DNA of 64,000 nucleotides from Peromyscus leucopus (GCF_004664715.2 NC_051065.1:151616826-151680825), one strand, 5' to 3'. Positions 51,382 to 63,970 are shown, counted from the first letter of the stretch. The notes: generated from the sequence alone by a model not told the origin. Translations and numbers: made by a program.

Positions 51382-51408
51382 TTTTTTTTTTTTTTTTTTT
51401 TTTTTTAG
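51382..51408. repeat. Poly(T) tract
   Basis: T homopolymer of about 27 nt, lying between the two inverted copies. Confidence 0.92.
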
Positions 51409-51833
51409 TTGAAAGCTACATTCATCACTTTTGAGACATTTGCATAGACTGAGAGTAGCAGATCCCAAAATAGACTTTCCTCTTCCCGGAGCAACTCTGC
51501 ATAAAAGACTCACTGGCTGTAGACTAAGTCCCTGTCATATCATTGCAATAGCCAGACCAGGGGACTTGGCCAGGAAGCTGGGTATGTCCCAGCCAGAGAA
51601 CAAACACTTGTCATAGAGTGAGTCGTGTAGTTGGGCGAAGAGCCAGGTTTGCAGAAGTGGATTTGTATTGACGAAGGAGGGAGAGTCATGCTTGGTCTTG
51701 AACTCATCATGGACTACTAGCTACAGCAAAGTAGGGGTGACACCAGGCCGCTCTGGGAGAGTCACCAGGCTTATCTCCTTCTACCCTAATACATGGCGAG
51801 TGAACCCTCTGACAATAAAGGCAAGTGTCCCCA

Positions 51834-51924
51834 ACACAAAGAAAGCATACAAGATGCAAGAAGGCAAGCTGGCCTCAGGCCCTTGGCACCTGCCCAGAGG
51901 TAACATTCATCACTGACTTTTGCT
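51834..51924 (-). repeat. Inverted repeat pair, right copy
   Basis: Reverse-complement partner of 50920-51009, spaced about 825 nt from it. Contains ACACAAAGAAAGCATACAAG and CACCTGCCCAGAGGTAACAT. Confidence 0.9.
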
Positions 51925-52213
51925 TTGCTGTAGAGGATATAAGCCAAAGTTTGGGCAGAGGTCGGTTTCAATAGCTTGTTATCTGTCAGCTAACCTAACC
52001 TGTGCTGCCCAGGGTTGTTGTATGCTTCGCAGAGATCTGAAAGCAGCAGGGACTTGGTCTAAATGACTTACATTGATCCTTCCTGCATAGACTGAACCAA
52101 GTGTACTCAGTGCCCTGCTGCATGTGAGAAGAACTTAGTCTTTCGTTGCTAACTATGGTAATGTTTAAAAAGAGCATCAGATAGGTATCTCTCTAGAGAA
52201 TTACTTGCCCATT

Positions 52214-52607
52214 GTCTTAGTTAGGGTTTCTATTACTGTGAGGAGACACCATGACCGTGGCAACTCTTATAAAGGAAAACCATTTAATGGGGGCAGGCAT
52301 ACAGTTTCAGAGGTTTAGTCCATTGTCATTATGTCGGGAAGCATGGTGGCATGCAGGCAGACATGGTGCTGGAGAAGGAGCTGGGAGTTCTACATCTTGA
52401 TCTGCAGGCAGCAAAAGCAACTGTGTCCCACACTGGGCACAGCTTGAGCATGTAAGACCTCAAAGCCCACTCCCACACTGACACACTGCCTCCTATAAGG
52501 CCACACCTACTCCAACAAGGCCACACTTCCTAATAGTGCCACTCCCTATAGGCCAAGCATTTAAATACATGAGTCTATGGGGGCCATTCCTATTCAAACC
52601 ACCACAC
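52214..52607 (-). mobile_element. URR1-like hAT-Charlie element
   Basis: GTCTTAGTTAGGGTTTCTAT, GACACCATGACCGTGGCAAC, GACATGGTGCTGGAGAAGGA, GGAGTTCTACATCTTGATCT and CTAATAGTGCCACTCCCTAT are in order, ending ATTCAAACCACCAC. This is a nearly complete non-autonomous rodent DNA transposon, moderately diverged. Confidence 0.8.
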
Positions 52608-53694
52608 TCATGGACCCTATTATGATACATAGGTTATGGTGGGGCTGTTCATGCAAAAGAGCAGACTCTGCTTATTAAGGACCTGGTCTCTATAATCTTC
52701 CTCAGTAACAGATGGTTCAGCTAGGCTCATGATTGTCTAGAATAAAATGCTGCCCTTCTTATCCTCTCTTATAGTTGAGTGCTGTTGAATCACCAAGACC
52801 TACCTGATGGCAAATTAGTAGGAATGATGCTTAGCTTCCTGGTTGTACCCTCGAAGGGAAGCCATGGGGCTTTTTTCCTTCAATTTTGCATGAATGCAAT
52901 CACATGATGAGTTGTGTCAGATCATGTAGAATAAAGCGGCATCCTGGGATATAGAGCAACAACACCGAAGGGACCTGGGACATTGACCACTAGTGGAAAG
53001 ATTTCATGTGAGTTTACCATGTAAGACCAATCATTTCGTCTCTATCAACCACAGCTCAATTTGTGTCTTAAGATCTTCATGATTTATTGGGAACTTTTGC
53101 TTTAGAAAAATGAAACAAGATAGCAATTAGATATGATGGTAAATTCAAGAGACACGGAAGGCAGGCAACCAGAACCAGAGAAGGCTGGCATCCTGATTCT
53201 AAGAAGCCCTCTTTTCTGGCTCCCACCTCATACACAGGACTTAAGTGTTCCTAGGAAATACAGGTAGATTCCGCTGATCAGAGTGTCCAGTGGATTTTTG
53301 TATTAGGTAATTCCATGACTTGATTCTCTCATGGAGATTGCATGTGTTAACAAACAAATCAAAGTAGAAGTCAAAGCTGAGGAATTAGTTTCAGAAATGG
53401 CATCAACTAACTAGTGTTGGGCACCTAGCTGTCTATCAGTATGTAGCTAGGGTTAACAGACTATAGGGTTAGGAGAAGGTCTCAGATCTGACCAACTTTA
53501 ATCATCAGCTTTAGTGTCTAAAACTCAATGCAGTGGTTGCTTTACCCCTTTAATTCTTGAGTCTGATGTTGCTAAAAGAGCCATTGTAACTTGTCTGATC
53601 TGGCCCTCTTCGAGTTTCACAGTGACATCGTTCTTATGCAACTCTTCATTTTCGGATGGAGGCCGCTTTTTGTTGTTGTTGTACGAAAATATAC

Positions 53695-53900
53695 ATGTGG
53701 TGAAACCTGCTGTTTTAACCACTTGGGAGTATGTATTTAATGGTGTTAAGTATATATACAGTGTTGTATAACTATTATTAGATCCCATCTCCAGAACTGC
53801 TCATCTTGTAAAACAGAATTCTGGTACCTGTTAAGCAATAACTCCCCTCTATCTCAAACACCATGTGCTTCCAGTGTCTTTGAATGTGGTACACTAGCAC
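53695..53900 (-). mobile_element. Ancient L1 (L1M-type) fragment
   Basis: On the + strand GTTTTAACCACTTGGGAGTA, GATCCCATCTCCAGAACTGC and CATCTTGTAAAACAGAATTC match the same antisense L1 region that starts the 11080 copy. Confidence 0.75.
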
Positions 53901-54782
53901 CTCATGTTAAAGGAGTCATGTGCCCTTTTGTGGGTGGAGGTGGATGGACTCCTTGCTAGCCAGAAGGAGCCAGGGTCCGTGATGACCAGGAATGGGAGAA
54001 ACTCAGACTGGAGCTTTGCATTTTCCTCCAGGGTGAGATGCAGCAGTCTGGTGTCAAAATGCTATCCACCACTTCAACTTCTAACTCGTATTACTGGGAG
54101 GTGTGGAGTAGATCCTGAATAAATTCTTTGGTGTGTGCTTTGCAGGACACTGGAGTAGAGTTCAGTAGTGGAGCATTTTCTGGCATCTGGGAGGCCTGGC
54201 TTCACCCAGAACCTCAAGAAAATTACATACTCTATGAGGAAAGCTAAGTGAAGATGGCAGTGATGACCCCGGGATCCACCCCTGGACCCTGGGTTCTAGG
54301 TTAATTACATTCTCAGCAGTCCTTGGTACTTTTGTTTCTTGTCCCCATTCTTCTCCCTGGCTCCTAACATTCTGTGTTGACGTTCTCTTAACATCAAGAA
54401 AACTTTGCCTCTCGCTGCAGATGTCCTCTGTTGGTTTAACAATAGGCTCCATGTCCTCTGATGATGCATCTGGCTCCCTAGCATGTAGGTGTCATCTCTG
54501 CTTAGGGATACCAGGAGAGTAATGCTTTTCTCTTGGTGGCATTATGGAATACACACCCAGGACTGGTGCCCACATGTAGTCACATTGATGTGTAAGGACT
54601 TTATTCCACAGGAAAAAAATCAGAGACCCGAGGCCCATATTCTGTGGCAGACGTTCCTGTGACTGGAGTGGGTGGCCTATAGCCAGCAAGAGTTAGGGTA
54701 TCAGTACTGTTTGGGACTGTTGGGATGATGGAACCATTCTCCCAGAGACAAGGAGCCTGGAACTAGCTATTTTTATGACCTA

Positions 54783-54783
54783 T

Positions 54784-54825
<42 letters not shown>
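54783..54825. repeat. (GT)n microsatellite
   Basis: Uninterrupted GT run of about 20 units. Confidence 0.96.
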
Positions 54826-54849
54826 AACCCCAGGTGTCATTCCATGTAC

Positions 54850-55075
54850 CATCTACCTGTTTTTTTTGAGACAGGCTCTCTCATGGGCCTGGAGCTTTCA
54901 AAGGAAGTAACATTGGCAGGCAGCAATTCCCAGAAGTCCACCCATCTTTCTCCGCAGCACTGGGGTTACAGGCCAGTGCTTCTCTGCTGGTTTTTCCATG
55001 GGTGCTGGGTATTGATCGCAGGCCTTCGTGTTTGTGGGGCTAGCGCTTCACTGAATGTGCTGCCTTCCTCGTCCC
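54850..55075 (-). mobile_element. B4-like SINE, diverged
   Basis: TTTTTTGAGACAGGCTCTCT, GCACTGGGGTTACAGGCCAG, CATGGGTGCTGGGTATTGAT and GCTAGCGCTTCACTGAATG are the antisense of a B4 element. Confidence 0.7.
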
Positions 55076-55739
55076 CACTCAACGAGTTTTTATGACCATT
55101 CTCTTTTTTTCCCTCATTGATCTTTGGTGTTTATGGAACTGTCTAGAAGGACTGGATTGTTTGTTGAGGAGTTTCTGACCTCAACAAATCTAATTTTCTC
55201 ATAGAATGAGTTAATCCTCTGAGGAGACTAATGTTGTGGGGCTCTGGCTCACTGAAGAGTGTTATATATGAATGCTGGGAGAAGAATATGGCCACTTTGG
55301 GAGGCATTATCAACTGGAACCAGCATGTGCCATCTCCTCTCCTAGCAGGGATGGGAAGATGATGTTTAGGGGGTGTGGACAAGCCTTTGTGGGGGAATGA
55401 GCCAGACTTCTCTGGAAAGCCATTTTTGGGGGCACTTTTCTCGTGCTTTGAAATGTGAAATTATGTTTCGCACTTAAGAGAGAAAAATTGGAAATAGAAT
55501 TTTCTCTCAAACTCAGAGCAAATTATTTTTCTCTTTTTTTCACACATATCCTCTATGGCTTCCCAGACCTTTCATTTTTATCATTAATGTTGTAAAGTGT
55601 TTTCTTTAGCATGGAGAATTCTAAAAGCTTACATGTAGCATTAATAATTCTGACTAGCATACAGATAAGTGAACGAATACAAGAGAATATGTCCAGGAGG
55701 ATTCCTTTATATCATGTGAAAACAGGTAGAACTCTGAAG

Positions 55740-55925
55740 TCAGAAATGGATAGAGCACAGGCCTGTGTCCTACCTGTTCAGGAGATAGAGGTAGGAACAT
55801 TGCAAGTTCAAGGACTTCCTGGGCTACAGAGTGAGTTCAAAGTTAGCCTAAGCCACTTAGTGAGAGCTATAACCCCAAGGTAAAAAATAAAAAAAATTAA
55901 AAAGCCAATAAATAAAGTAAAAAAT
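55740..55925 (+). mobile_element. B1-like or B4-like SINE fragment, A-rich tail
   Basis: GGAGATAGAGGTAGGAACAT, GCAAGTTCAAGGACTTCCTG and GGCTACAGAGTGAGTTCAAA are diverged B1-type sequence, followed by an A/T-rich tail. Confidence 0.65.
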
Positions 55926-55932
55926 ATAAACG

Positions 55933-56012
55933 ACTAGGGATAGAGCTCAGTGGTAGTGCGCTTGCATAACACGTAGGACATCCCAGATCTTAAGTGCTAT
56001 CCCCAGATGATT
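55933..56012 (+). mobile_element. ID-like SINE
   Basis: AGGGATAGAGCTCAGTGGTA, GTGCGCTTGCATAACACGTA and GTGCTATCCCCAGATGATTA follow the ID/BC1 consensus. It directly follows the B1-like fragment. Confidence 0.78.
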
Positions 56013-56396
56013 ATTGCAAAGGGTGTTGGTGTTGGCTGGAAGGACAAGTGGGTTGTCATGGGCAAGGGCACACGGAGATGGGCCCCTTGGAGACTGGCAA
56101 TAATATATTGCTAGATCTGGGTGGTCTTGGATTGAGACTTTGTTCCATCATTATTTATTAAACTGTAAAAATGTTTTATCTTTTGTTCTAAATGTATGGT
56201 GTATTTTGTAGATATAATAACATGATTTGGAAATCAGAAAAAATTAGTCTCAGTACTTGAGAAATGCAGATAAATATTTCATATTTAATGGTCTTTTACA
56301 AAACCATACTAGAATGATGGTAAATAAATCTTTAAAAAATGATTAAACCACAAAGACAAAAATGCAAGGTGAAGAACACATTAGCATCATGCACGC

Positions 56397-56420
56397 ATGC
56401 ATGCACACACACACACACAT
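56397..56420. repeat. GCATG/CA simple repeat
   Basis: GCATGCATGCA followed by a short CA run. Confidence 0.85.
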
Positions 56421-56534
56421 TTTCTGCAGGGCTTGGTTTCTACTTGTTCACTTTTTCACCTGGTATTCACTTTTTGGTATCTGAAGTATTCATTTATAAT
56501 TTTATTACATTTTGTTTATATATCTACTTGTATG

Positions 56535-56690
56535 AGTATAGGTGAGTGTGTGGGCACATATGCCCTGGCATGTATGGAGTTTGGAGGACAACTTGGAAGT
56601 TGCTTCTCTCTTTCCACTCTGTGGGGCTCAGAGATTGGATTCAGACCTTGTGTCAAGTCTGTTCTCTCACTGAGGGCATTTTGATAATCC
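56535..56690 (-). mobile_element. B3-like SINE, diverged
   Basis: GGAGTTTGGAGGACAACTTG, GAAGTTGCTTCTCTCTTTCC and GGGCTCAGAGATTGGATTCA read as the antisense of a B3-type SINE. Confidence 0.6.
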
Positions 56691-57326
56691 CTGAAATATT
56701 TGTTGATAACATATTTTGCCTGAAATTTTTTTTGTGATGGTATCTAATAACCAAACAACTGTAACCACTGTGTTCTGTGGATTTCACAGAAGACTACTAC
56801 TCTTCCAGTGTTTTGTTTTGACTGAATTCAGTTAAGTCAGTTTGGTTTTTAGCACTCAGGTTTTTCTACATAGACTCATGCGTACAGGAAGTCCAGAGGC
56901 CAGGCTGGGTAGAGGAGGTTGGTCTCCAGTGCCTCACTGAAATTGATGTGTGTGTCCATTTTACCACAACAATGCCTTCCTTGGCCGTGATCACAAGTTA
57001 AGGTTAGAGCTGAATCTTGAATTCACCAGGGAGATTCTCCTTTTGCATGCAGCAGCAGTAGAGAAAGATGGCGACAGTGTTTTGAGAGCTGAAGAGTTGA
57101 TGGAAAAGTAGTAACTGACTATGCCATATGTAAGTTAACTGAATCCTAAGCTGCAAAGGAGGAAATTCAAATGTTTAAAATGTAACTCATCACTTCTTCA
57201 AATTTGGGGATTAGTGTCATCAGGCGGTTTTGGAAATGGTGGCTAAAAATGGGGCTAAAATTTGGAGAATTGGTGTAAGAAATAATTAGACACTAGATAC
57301 TCACACCCCCTCTTTTTCTGCAGCCA

Positions 57327-57332
57327 GTTCCT
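57327..57332. repeat. Target-site duplication, left
   Basis: GTTCCT directly before the LTR element. Confidence 0.85.
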
Positions 57333-58783
57333 TGTAGTGGTATTTGATCCACCCGTGTCCTTGGGCTTAAAGGAGGCGGTGCTTCTTGCCTTTTGTATGT
57401 GACCTCTTAAAAGGAAAGGGAGAGGGGTCACGCATACTGTCTGTATGTTCTACCTCTGTTGAGGATATTTTGTATATTGATACATAAGGATATTGTTGTC
57501 ATATTGCACTATACCTTTCTACCTCCATTTAAGATATTTTATATATTATCACAATTTTAAGGTCATTGTCCTTATACTGTACATCTGTTTACACATTGTT
57601 TACCTTGTTAATGTGAAATCTTAGTTCTTAGATTATCCAGGTAGATAAGACTTACAGATTAATAGTCACCCATGCTTATCATATTTATAGTTATGTTAAT
57701 TAAGTTTTCCATATTTACAGAAACACATGTCAGATGTATAGATAATCTTCAAACACTTCATAGACGTAGAGAATATGGCACTTAAATGTTTTGATCACTT
57801 AGAATTCTGTTGACGTGAGATGTGATTGCTCCTGGCAACACTGATCTACTCCTGAGAGATTGTTGGACTTCAAAGACACTCAGTATGGAAGTTTGTTTTC
57901 TTCTTGGCAAAAAAGTGGCGAGTGGGCAAAGAACTGCCTTTGCCTTGACTACTGACAGTATGCACATTGTCCATTCTGGATGAGCAGGACACAAGGAAAA
58001 GCAACTGCTGAACCTTGCCAAGAAAGAGTAAGATGGTCTATCAAAATTCCTGCTTCTGAAAATGGTTTGTCAGATATTCTAGGCCTGTAGCCAAAAATGG
58101 ATGCCCCAACGGTGCTGAGAAACATGAGGTGACTGTCCAGGCTGCCAGCTGTCTCTGTCAATTCTTGCAATTTTTCGGAAGTTGTTTGTACTTCCTGCTT
58201 TCTCGGGTAATATTATTTTCCTTCTCAGGTCTTTGATGGGGTTGAAAACTAGATAATTACAGGTACCTCTTGTATCTTAGCTAAGAACATATTAGGTACT
58301 AGAGTTAGATTCTTCAGGATAGGACATGCATTGGAGTGATCTCGGTAATTTGCCATTTATATATGGTCTGGACACTTCTGGACATTTAGCATGTGTTTCT
58401 TATTTGATATTGTTCTTGTTGGTTGTAGTTCCAGTTTTGTTTATAGTTTGCATTAGGTTTAGAACCTTCTTATTTAGACAAAAAGGGGAAATGTAGTGAT
58501 ATTTAGTCTGCCCATGACCTTGGGCTATACAGCCTGAAGGAGGCAGTATTTCTTGTCTTGCCTTTCCACATGACCTCTTAAAAGGAAAGGGAGGTGGGTC
58601 ATATGTTCCCTTTTTTCCTGCTTCCTGACATGATTGGACAGCCAGGTAGATTTGCTTCCGGTCAGAATAGAGTATGACTTCAGCTGTTTACTTTGTTCTG
58701 TATTTGTGAATGTATTTCCTCAATTTATATCTTAATAAATCTGTATTACCCATTAAATAGACTCATGTGGATTTATCTTAACA
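57333..58783 (+). mobile_element. Non-autonomous LTR retroelement with 6-bp target duplication
   Basis: The element is 1451 bp, starts TG and ends CA. GTTCCT at 57327-57332 is repeated exactly at 58784-58789. The first about 115 nt match the start of the 3' LTR (58492 onward), sharing for example GACCTCTTAAAAGGAAAGGG. A purine tract at 58480-58491 sits directly before the 3' LTR. The internal part has no recognisable gag, pol or env and only short frames. The 5' LTR matches only in its first part, so the element has been deleted or rearranged. The 6-bp duplication fits class II (ERVK-like) elements. A relation to the rodent mys/MYSERV group is a guess. Confidence 0.85.
58492..58783 (+). repeat. 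3' LTR of the retroelement
   Basis: About 292 nt starting TGTAGTGATATTT and ending TTATCTTAACA. AATAAA at 58734-58739 is a plausible polyadenylation signal in the R region. Confidence 0.82.
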
Positions 58784-58789
58784 GTTCCT
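58784..58789. repeat. Target-site duplication, right
   Basis: GTTCCT directly after the LTR element, identical to 57327-57332. Confidence 0.85.
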
Positions 58790-60209
58790 TTCTTTACATT
58801 AGCTGGATACTGGAAGGCTATTCTCTGGTGAGCATAAGGCAGAAGCTCTCTGGACTGGGCAGGATATGAGTAGAGCTCAACAGAGGTGCTTTTTCTAGCT
58901 GTTTTCTATGTGACAGAATACTAACTTCTAACCCCCAGGGAGAATGTTTGAACTCCCCTTTGACTAGAGAAGCTCAGCCTGCAGAAGGAGGCCCCAGAGG
59001 TACAGAAATGTCTACCCAGCAAAGCCATCCACAGTGAAGCCTAGGAAAGGAGTCCCACTTGCCATTCAGAATATTGTCCTAAGCCTTTGTTATTTCGCTC
59101 TAAATACAAAGATCATTAAATATCTGAGAAAGCCTTTAAAATGAAATTATAAACCAAAGTCAAATATTTATTTAAAGCAGAATCTTAGGGAAGAAATAAA
59201 CACACAGAAAAAGGAAATAGATATGTCCTTTAACCCCATCTTTAGAAATTGGAGCTAATTTCTTTATAGAAGAAAATTTTTTGAAAATTTTCATTCAGAA
59301 AATGAGGACTTTTTGAAAATAAAAAGTACTATCACTGAGGGCTATGAATGGTTATAAATCAAAACTTAAGACTCTCTAGGAAAGAGCAACACAAAATTAG
59401 AGATAGAAACTAGAAGAACAAACACAGGTAGACAATTAGAGTGAGACGTCTTACATTTGAATGCTAGGAATTCCAGAAATGGATAAATAAAAAAGCAGAG
59501 GGGAGAAATGCTAGTGACCATCTGGAGCAGAAAGACATGTATTTTCTTGTTGAATATTTTCCTGTGTGTTCATGCAGATGAACATGCCAACATTGATGGT
59601 ACATAATTACAGAGTTTCAGGAAAGTAGGGACAACTGTAACTAGTGTCTAAAAATAAGAAATATGTATTGCAAGAGATTAGCAATCAGCTAGATTTAACA
59701 GGAGCATGGGAGGCTAGAAGACCATGGAGCAATGTCCTAAAAACTCTGGAAGAAAATGGTCTCTAGTTGAGACTTTTATACCCAACTGAACTATCACTCC
59801 ATCAAGAAAGTAGAATAAGAGCATTTTCAGGTTGTTACAAGTCTGTAACAAATAGGGAGTTATTTGAGGAAGTAACTGTGAGGAGAGGTCAAGGCAAAGG
59901 CAACACTGAGTTCAGGAAGTTCGGCTCCAGCATAGGAGAGAGACAAATAGAATCTGTGAAAAGAGATTCTTTCCAGCTGTGACAATGAAAACACAAAAAT
60001 ACATTGGCATGACATACCCATGCTATATATAACCTGGGGTAGGATGGGGAAGTGATTGGGGAAAATTCAATTCTCACCTTAAATAATGGGGAAGAAGTGA
60101 AAAAAGCACCAGGAGCCATATTATTGTAAATATGGAATTAAATACCGAAAGATATAGCTAAGGGGTTAAAAAAAAGTTCTCTAGGGAGGAGAAATGAGAG
60201 TAAGAAAGA

Positions 60210-60540
60210 TGTATGTTGTTCTCCTTGTTGCTGTGACAAGTGCTGGATGAGGACTTAAGGGAAGAGGGAGGGGCTTATCTGGGCTCAGTTTGAAGGGACA
60301 ATCCTTTGTGGTAGAGCAGGCCTAGCTGGAGAGGCATGGTCACAGGAGTGTGAAGTTCCATTTACACCACAGCTGTGGTCGGGAAGCAGAGGAAGGAATG
60401 CTAACGTTCGACTTCCTTTCTCTTTCTTGTACTGTTCAGTACCTCAGCCCATGGAAGGTCCTGCCTACATTCAAGGTGGATTTCCCCACCTCAATTAAAC
60501 TGTCCCGGAGATGCTGTCAGAGACACACACAGAGATTTGT
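60210..60540. mobile_element. Rodent interspersed repeat, diverged, family not certain
   Basis: CTCCTTGTTGCTGTGACAAG, CAGCTGTGGTCGGGAAGCAG and GGTGGATTTCCCCACCTCAA resemble a diverged rodent repeat. Confidence 0.35.
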
Positions 60541-60894
60541 TTACATGGTGGTTCTTAGTTACCCAGGAGAGTAACAACTATGGAGGACAACGCTAGTTCT
60601 TTTTGTTTTTTATTCTTTCTTTCCTCCTCTTCCTTCTTTTTGCAGGGAACCTTTCAGACCTATTTGACATTTATGTCTTGTGGGGGACAAAACAACAACA
60701 CTAAAAAAACCCAAACAACTGGAAAAAGCCAACAGGTTATGGCTGATAAATTGCTTTGTCCTTTGGAATTATTTTACATAAATCAAATAAGTCTGTGCTG
60801 TTCATTTATCCTACAAATCTTTTTTCCTTTAGTGTATATTATGTGCATAAGAGCAATTTCTTTTTTTTCAGTATTTCCTGCTATTTTCCTTTTA

Positions 60895-60896
<2 letters not shown>

Positions 60897-60991
<95 letters not shown>

Positions 60992-61015
60992 TATGTATGT
61001 ATGTACACATGTATG
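60897..61015. repeat. Triple microsatellite (TG)n(AG)n(ATGT)n
   Basis: About 19 TG units (60897-60933), then about 27 AG units to 60988, then ATGT units. Confidence 0.97.
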
Positions 61016-61267
61016 TCTGCAGGGGCCATGGGGGATGTTGGGTGTCACACTTCATTCTCTCCCTGAACCAAGAACTTACCTCTGTTTTCCCTCCTTGGCT
61101 CGGCTGGCAGCTAGCGAGCCCCAGTGGGCTCCCGCTTCAGTGCTGTTCCTCCTCGCTAGTGTGGGGTCACAGGTGTGTGCAGCCATGTGGGTACCAAGGA
61201 TCTGAACCCAGGTGCTCTTAGGTGTGTGGCAAGTGCCTTTCCTGCTGAGCCATCTCCCTGCTGGCCC
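61016..61267 (-). mobile_element. B4 SINE
   Basis: Next to the microsatellite on the + strand, GGGTGTCACACTTCATTCTC, CTCGGCTGGCAGCTAGCGAG, GGGTACCAAGGATCTGAACC and GCTGAGCCATCTCCCTGCTG are antisense B4. The microsatellite probably grew from the B4 tail. Confidence 0.78.
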
Positions 61268-63834
61268 TTTCTTTCCATTGCTTCTTTTCTAGACTGATTT
61301 GCAGGGATCTCAAGTTTAAGAAACTACCGACTTCCTGCCCTACACTTTTTTTTTTTAACATTCGTATTTAAAGAGTGGATCTCTTTATTTTATCATGTGT
61401 TTATGCATAGTATAATAAATTTTGTAGTAATTCACTTAATTGCTATTGAATGTATAATACATATGCAACAAAACTTACTTTAAGTATAAAAAATTTCAGT
61501 GACTTTTTAGTTTATCAGCTGAACCGCAGAAAGTCACTGTAATTTGATTTTAAAAACAATTATATCACTCCAGTATAAGAATTCTTTATTTTTCCATTTT
61601 ATTAAATTTGTTTTTAGACATTTTTGTACATGTATAAAGTACATTTGAAACATCAGCACCTCTGTCAACCACCGCTCCTCTTTAGAAATCCCTTTCTTAT
61701 ATTCATGTCTTTTGTTTTGTTTTGTGACCTCTTGAGTTGAACCAGGGCCATCTATATGACCATGGGTTTGGAGCTGTCCTTTGGAATCTGGTGGGCTCCC
61801 CAGTGGGTACTCAACAGAAGATCTTGACTCCCTATTTCCCTGAATCTATCTGTAGCCAATAGTTTGGTGGGGAGGGGTAGGTCCCATGAGCTCCCCATCC
61901 CTGTCTGATGATTGACAGAGTGAGTCTTGTTCAGGCCCAGTTCAGGTGACTCTAGTTGCTGTGAGTTAAAGATTGCAATAGCTGTGTCATGCCCAGAAGA
62001 TGGCATTTCCCAGCCTTTCTCCCCATCTTCTGATTTTTATGTTCCTTCTGACCCTTCTTCCGAAATGTTCCTTGAGCTTGAGATGTCTTAGTATAAATGT
62101 TTTATTTAGGACTGAACACTCAACTGTCACTTATCCTCAGTATCCTGAACAGCCACGTTACTCTACAACTCACTGTAGTTCACTGCAAAGAGAAGCTTTT
62201 ATGATTAGGCCAAGAGTAGCTTTTGCCTGTGGGTATAGACAGAGATATTTAGAAGGCAGTTGGACACTGTCAATTTAACTAAACAATGGTAGTAAGTTCT
62301 CTGGTAGAGCCTATCTGTCCCACATTATTATTCCTCAATTTCTGCTGGGCATACTTTGGCTCTAATGTGTTGGCAAGTCTCAGGTGTGCTTCTCCAGCGG
62401 CAAATTATCAGGGGTGATACATTTTGCTTTTCTTTTAAGTATGGGGAAACATACCCTACCCCTAATCTTCCAGGAAACACAGAACATGGTTTATTTGCTA
62501 ATCACAGTGCTTACTTAACATAAAGCAAATGCCCATCAGATGAATGAACATGCTAACATGATTCAGGATTGTTTTCTTTAAGTGGACCAGCCATCCACCC
62601 TCATATATCCTTACAGTGGCTCTGGTATTAGGCAGAATGGGTTTCAGGGAGGAATAGCCAAAGTCTTTCCTGTTCCCTAAGTACAATTTTTCTTTCTGGG
62701 ATATAATTATTGAGATTTAATACTCGGTGTCTTGAAGGATATTTTGAATTTTAAGAAAGTACAAATACCTCTGAGAGGAAGCATACTATGCATCATTATA
62801 ATAATTTCCAACCCGGAGTTCCCACACCCCAGTGTCTCATAAAGGGCAGAATGGTGGCTAGAGAACTCCTTTTAATATTTCAAGCTACCTAAGTGGAAAT
62901 TGCCTGTTTATCCCAGATAAGGCTGCAAAGAGTAACGCAATGTCAGGTTCCTTTGCTTCCAGCTGAAAATGTGTTTTCCTGTTGACTTTGGTGTGGTAGC
63001 TCTGCCTATACTGATGGGGTGCTCTCTTGGTGGCCATCTATCTTTGGTAAATACAGGGACAGGGCAGGTCATCATCTTCCATGGGTTAGTTGTCTGGCAG
63101 CATCTTGTGAATTGCATTGCTGATATGATGGCCTATGAAAAGGGCCTTTGGAAGTAAATAAGATGTGGAACTCTGTAGGCTACTCACTCAACCCTGCTGG
63201 GCTGCAGACAGATATCAGAGAAGGGGCGCAAAGATCGGGGGTACAGGTCAGGGGTGCACAGAGCTGTAAAGAGGCATTGAAGACCAGTTTCTTTGGCCTG
63301 CTTCATCATTTTGTTCAGGGCTGTCTTGAGGTACCAATGTTTCTATGCCTCTGTATGCAGTCCAGATTCTGCCATGGAGCTGCCTGGCAGCAAAGATAAA
63401 TGCTCCAGCAAGGCAAATGAACCCACAGGGAATTGGAGCCTCAAACCATGAAAAATGATGGAGATTATAGCCTACTTTTTTCCTTTGTAAAAGTCACTGG
63501 CACTTTTCTGGGACATTGCTTGCCCTGTAGAAGGATGTGTAAGAATGCTGTTTGGAAAACAAAGGGCTCTCTCTGGTGTCTGGTGGTTCGGCTTCTGAGC
63601 ACTAACAGCAGAGAAAGGAGCTGCAAACTATGACTTTGTGAGCCATTTACCTCCTGGGTAGCTGAGAGCAGGAACTTGGAACTGATGTTTTGTGTTGTTG
63701 ATTATTAAATGAAGAAGTGCTCAATTAATACACACAACCTCCAAGACCATTTGCAGCCTCTACCGAGAGCTTTGATACCCAGCTTTTCTCAGTTTGTTTG
63801 GTATGTTCTAATTTTTGTTGCCAACCAGATTGCG

Positions 63835-63970
63835 AGGTCACCGAGTTCAGTTTTTGTTTTTGTTTTTTAAACAAGAAAGCCACAGTTTTCTCATCTGTGA
63901 AATCAGTATAAAAATGTCTATTTTGTAGGTTTGCTGTTAGTGTTAGGGTTGAGAGGTTTACTTTTGGTTG
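63835..63970 (+). repeat. MIR-like relic
   Basis: GTTTTCTCATCTGTGAAATC, followed by GTATAAAAATGTCTATTTTG and TAGGTTTGCTGTTAG, matches the MIR core. The upstream TTTTTG stretch is low-complexity. Confidence 0.6.

Noticed and set aside
60580..61221. Plus-strand frame of 213 residues with CVCVC and ERERE runs
   Set aside because: The runs are the TG and AG microsatellites, and the end is an antisense B4 element.
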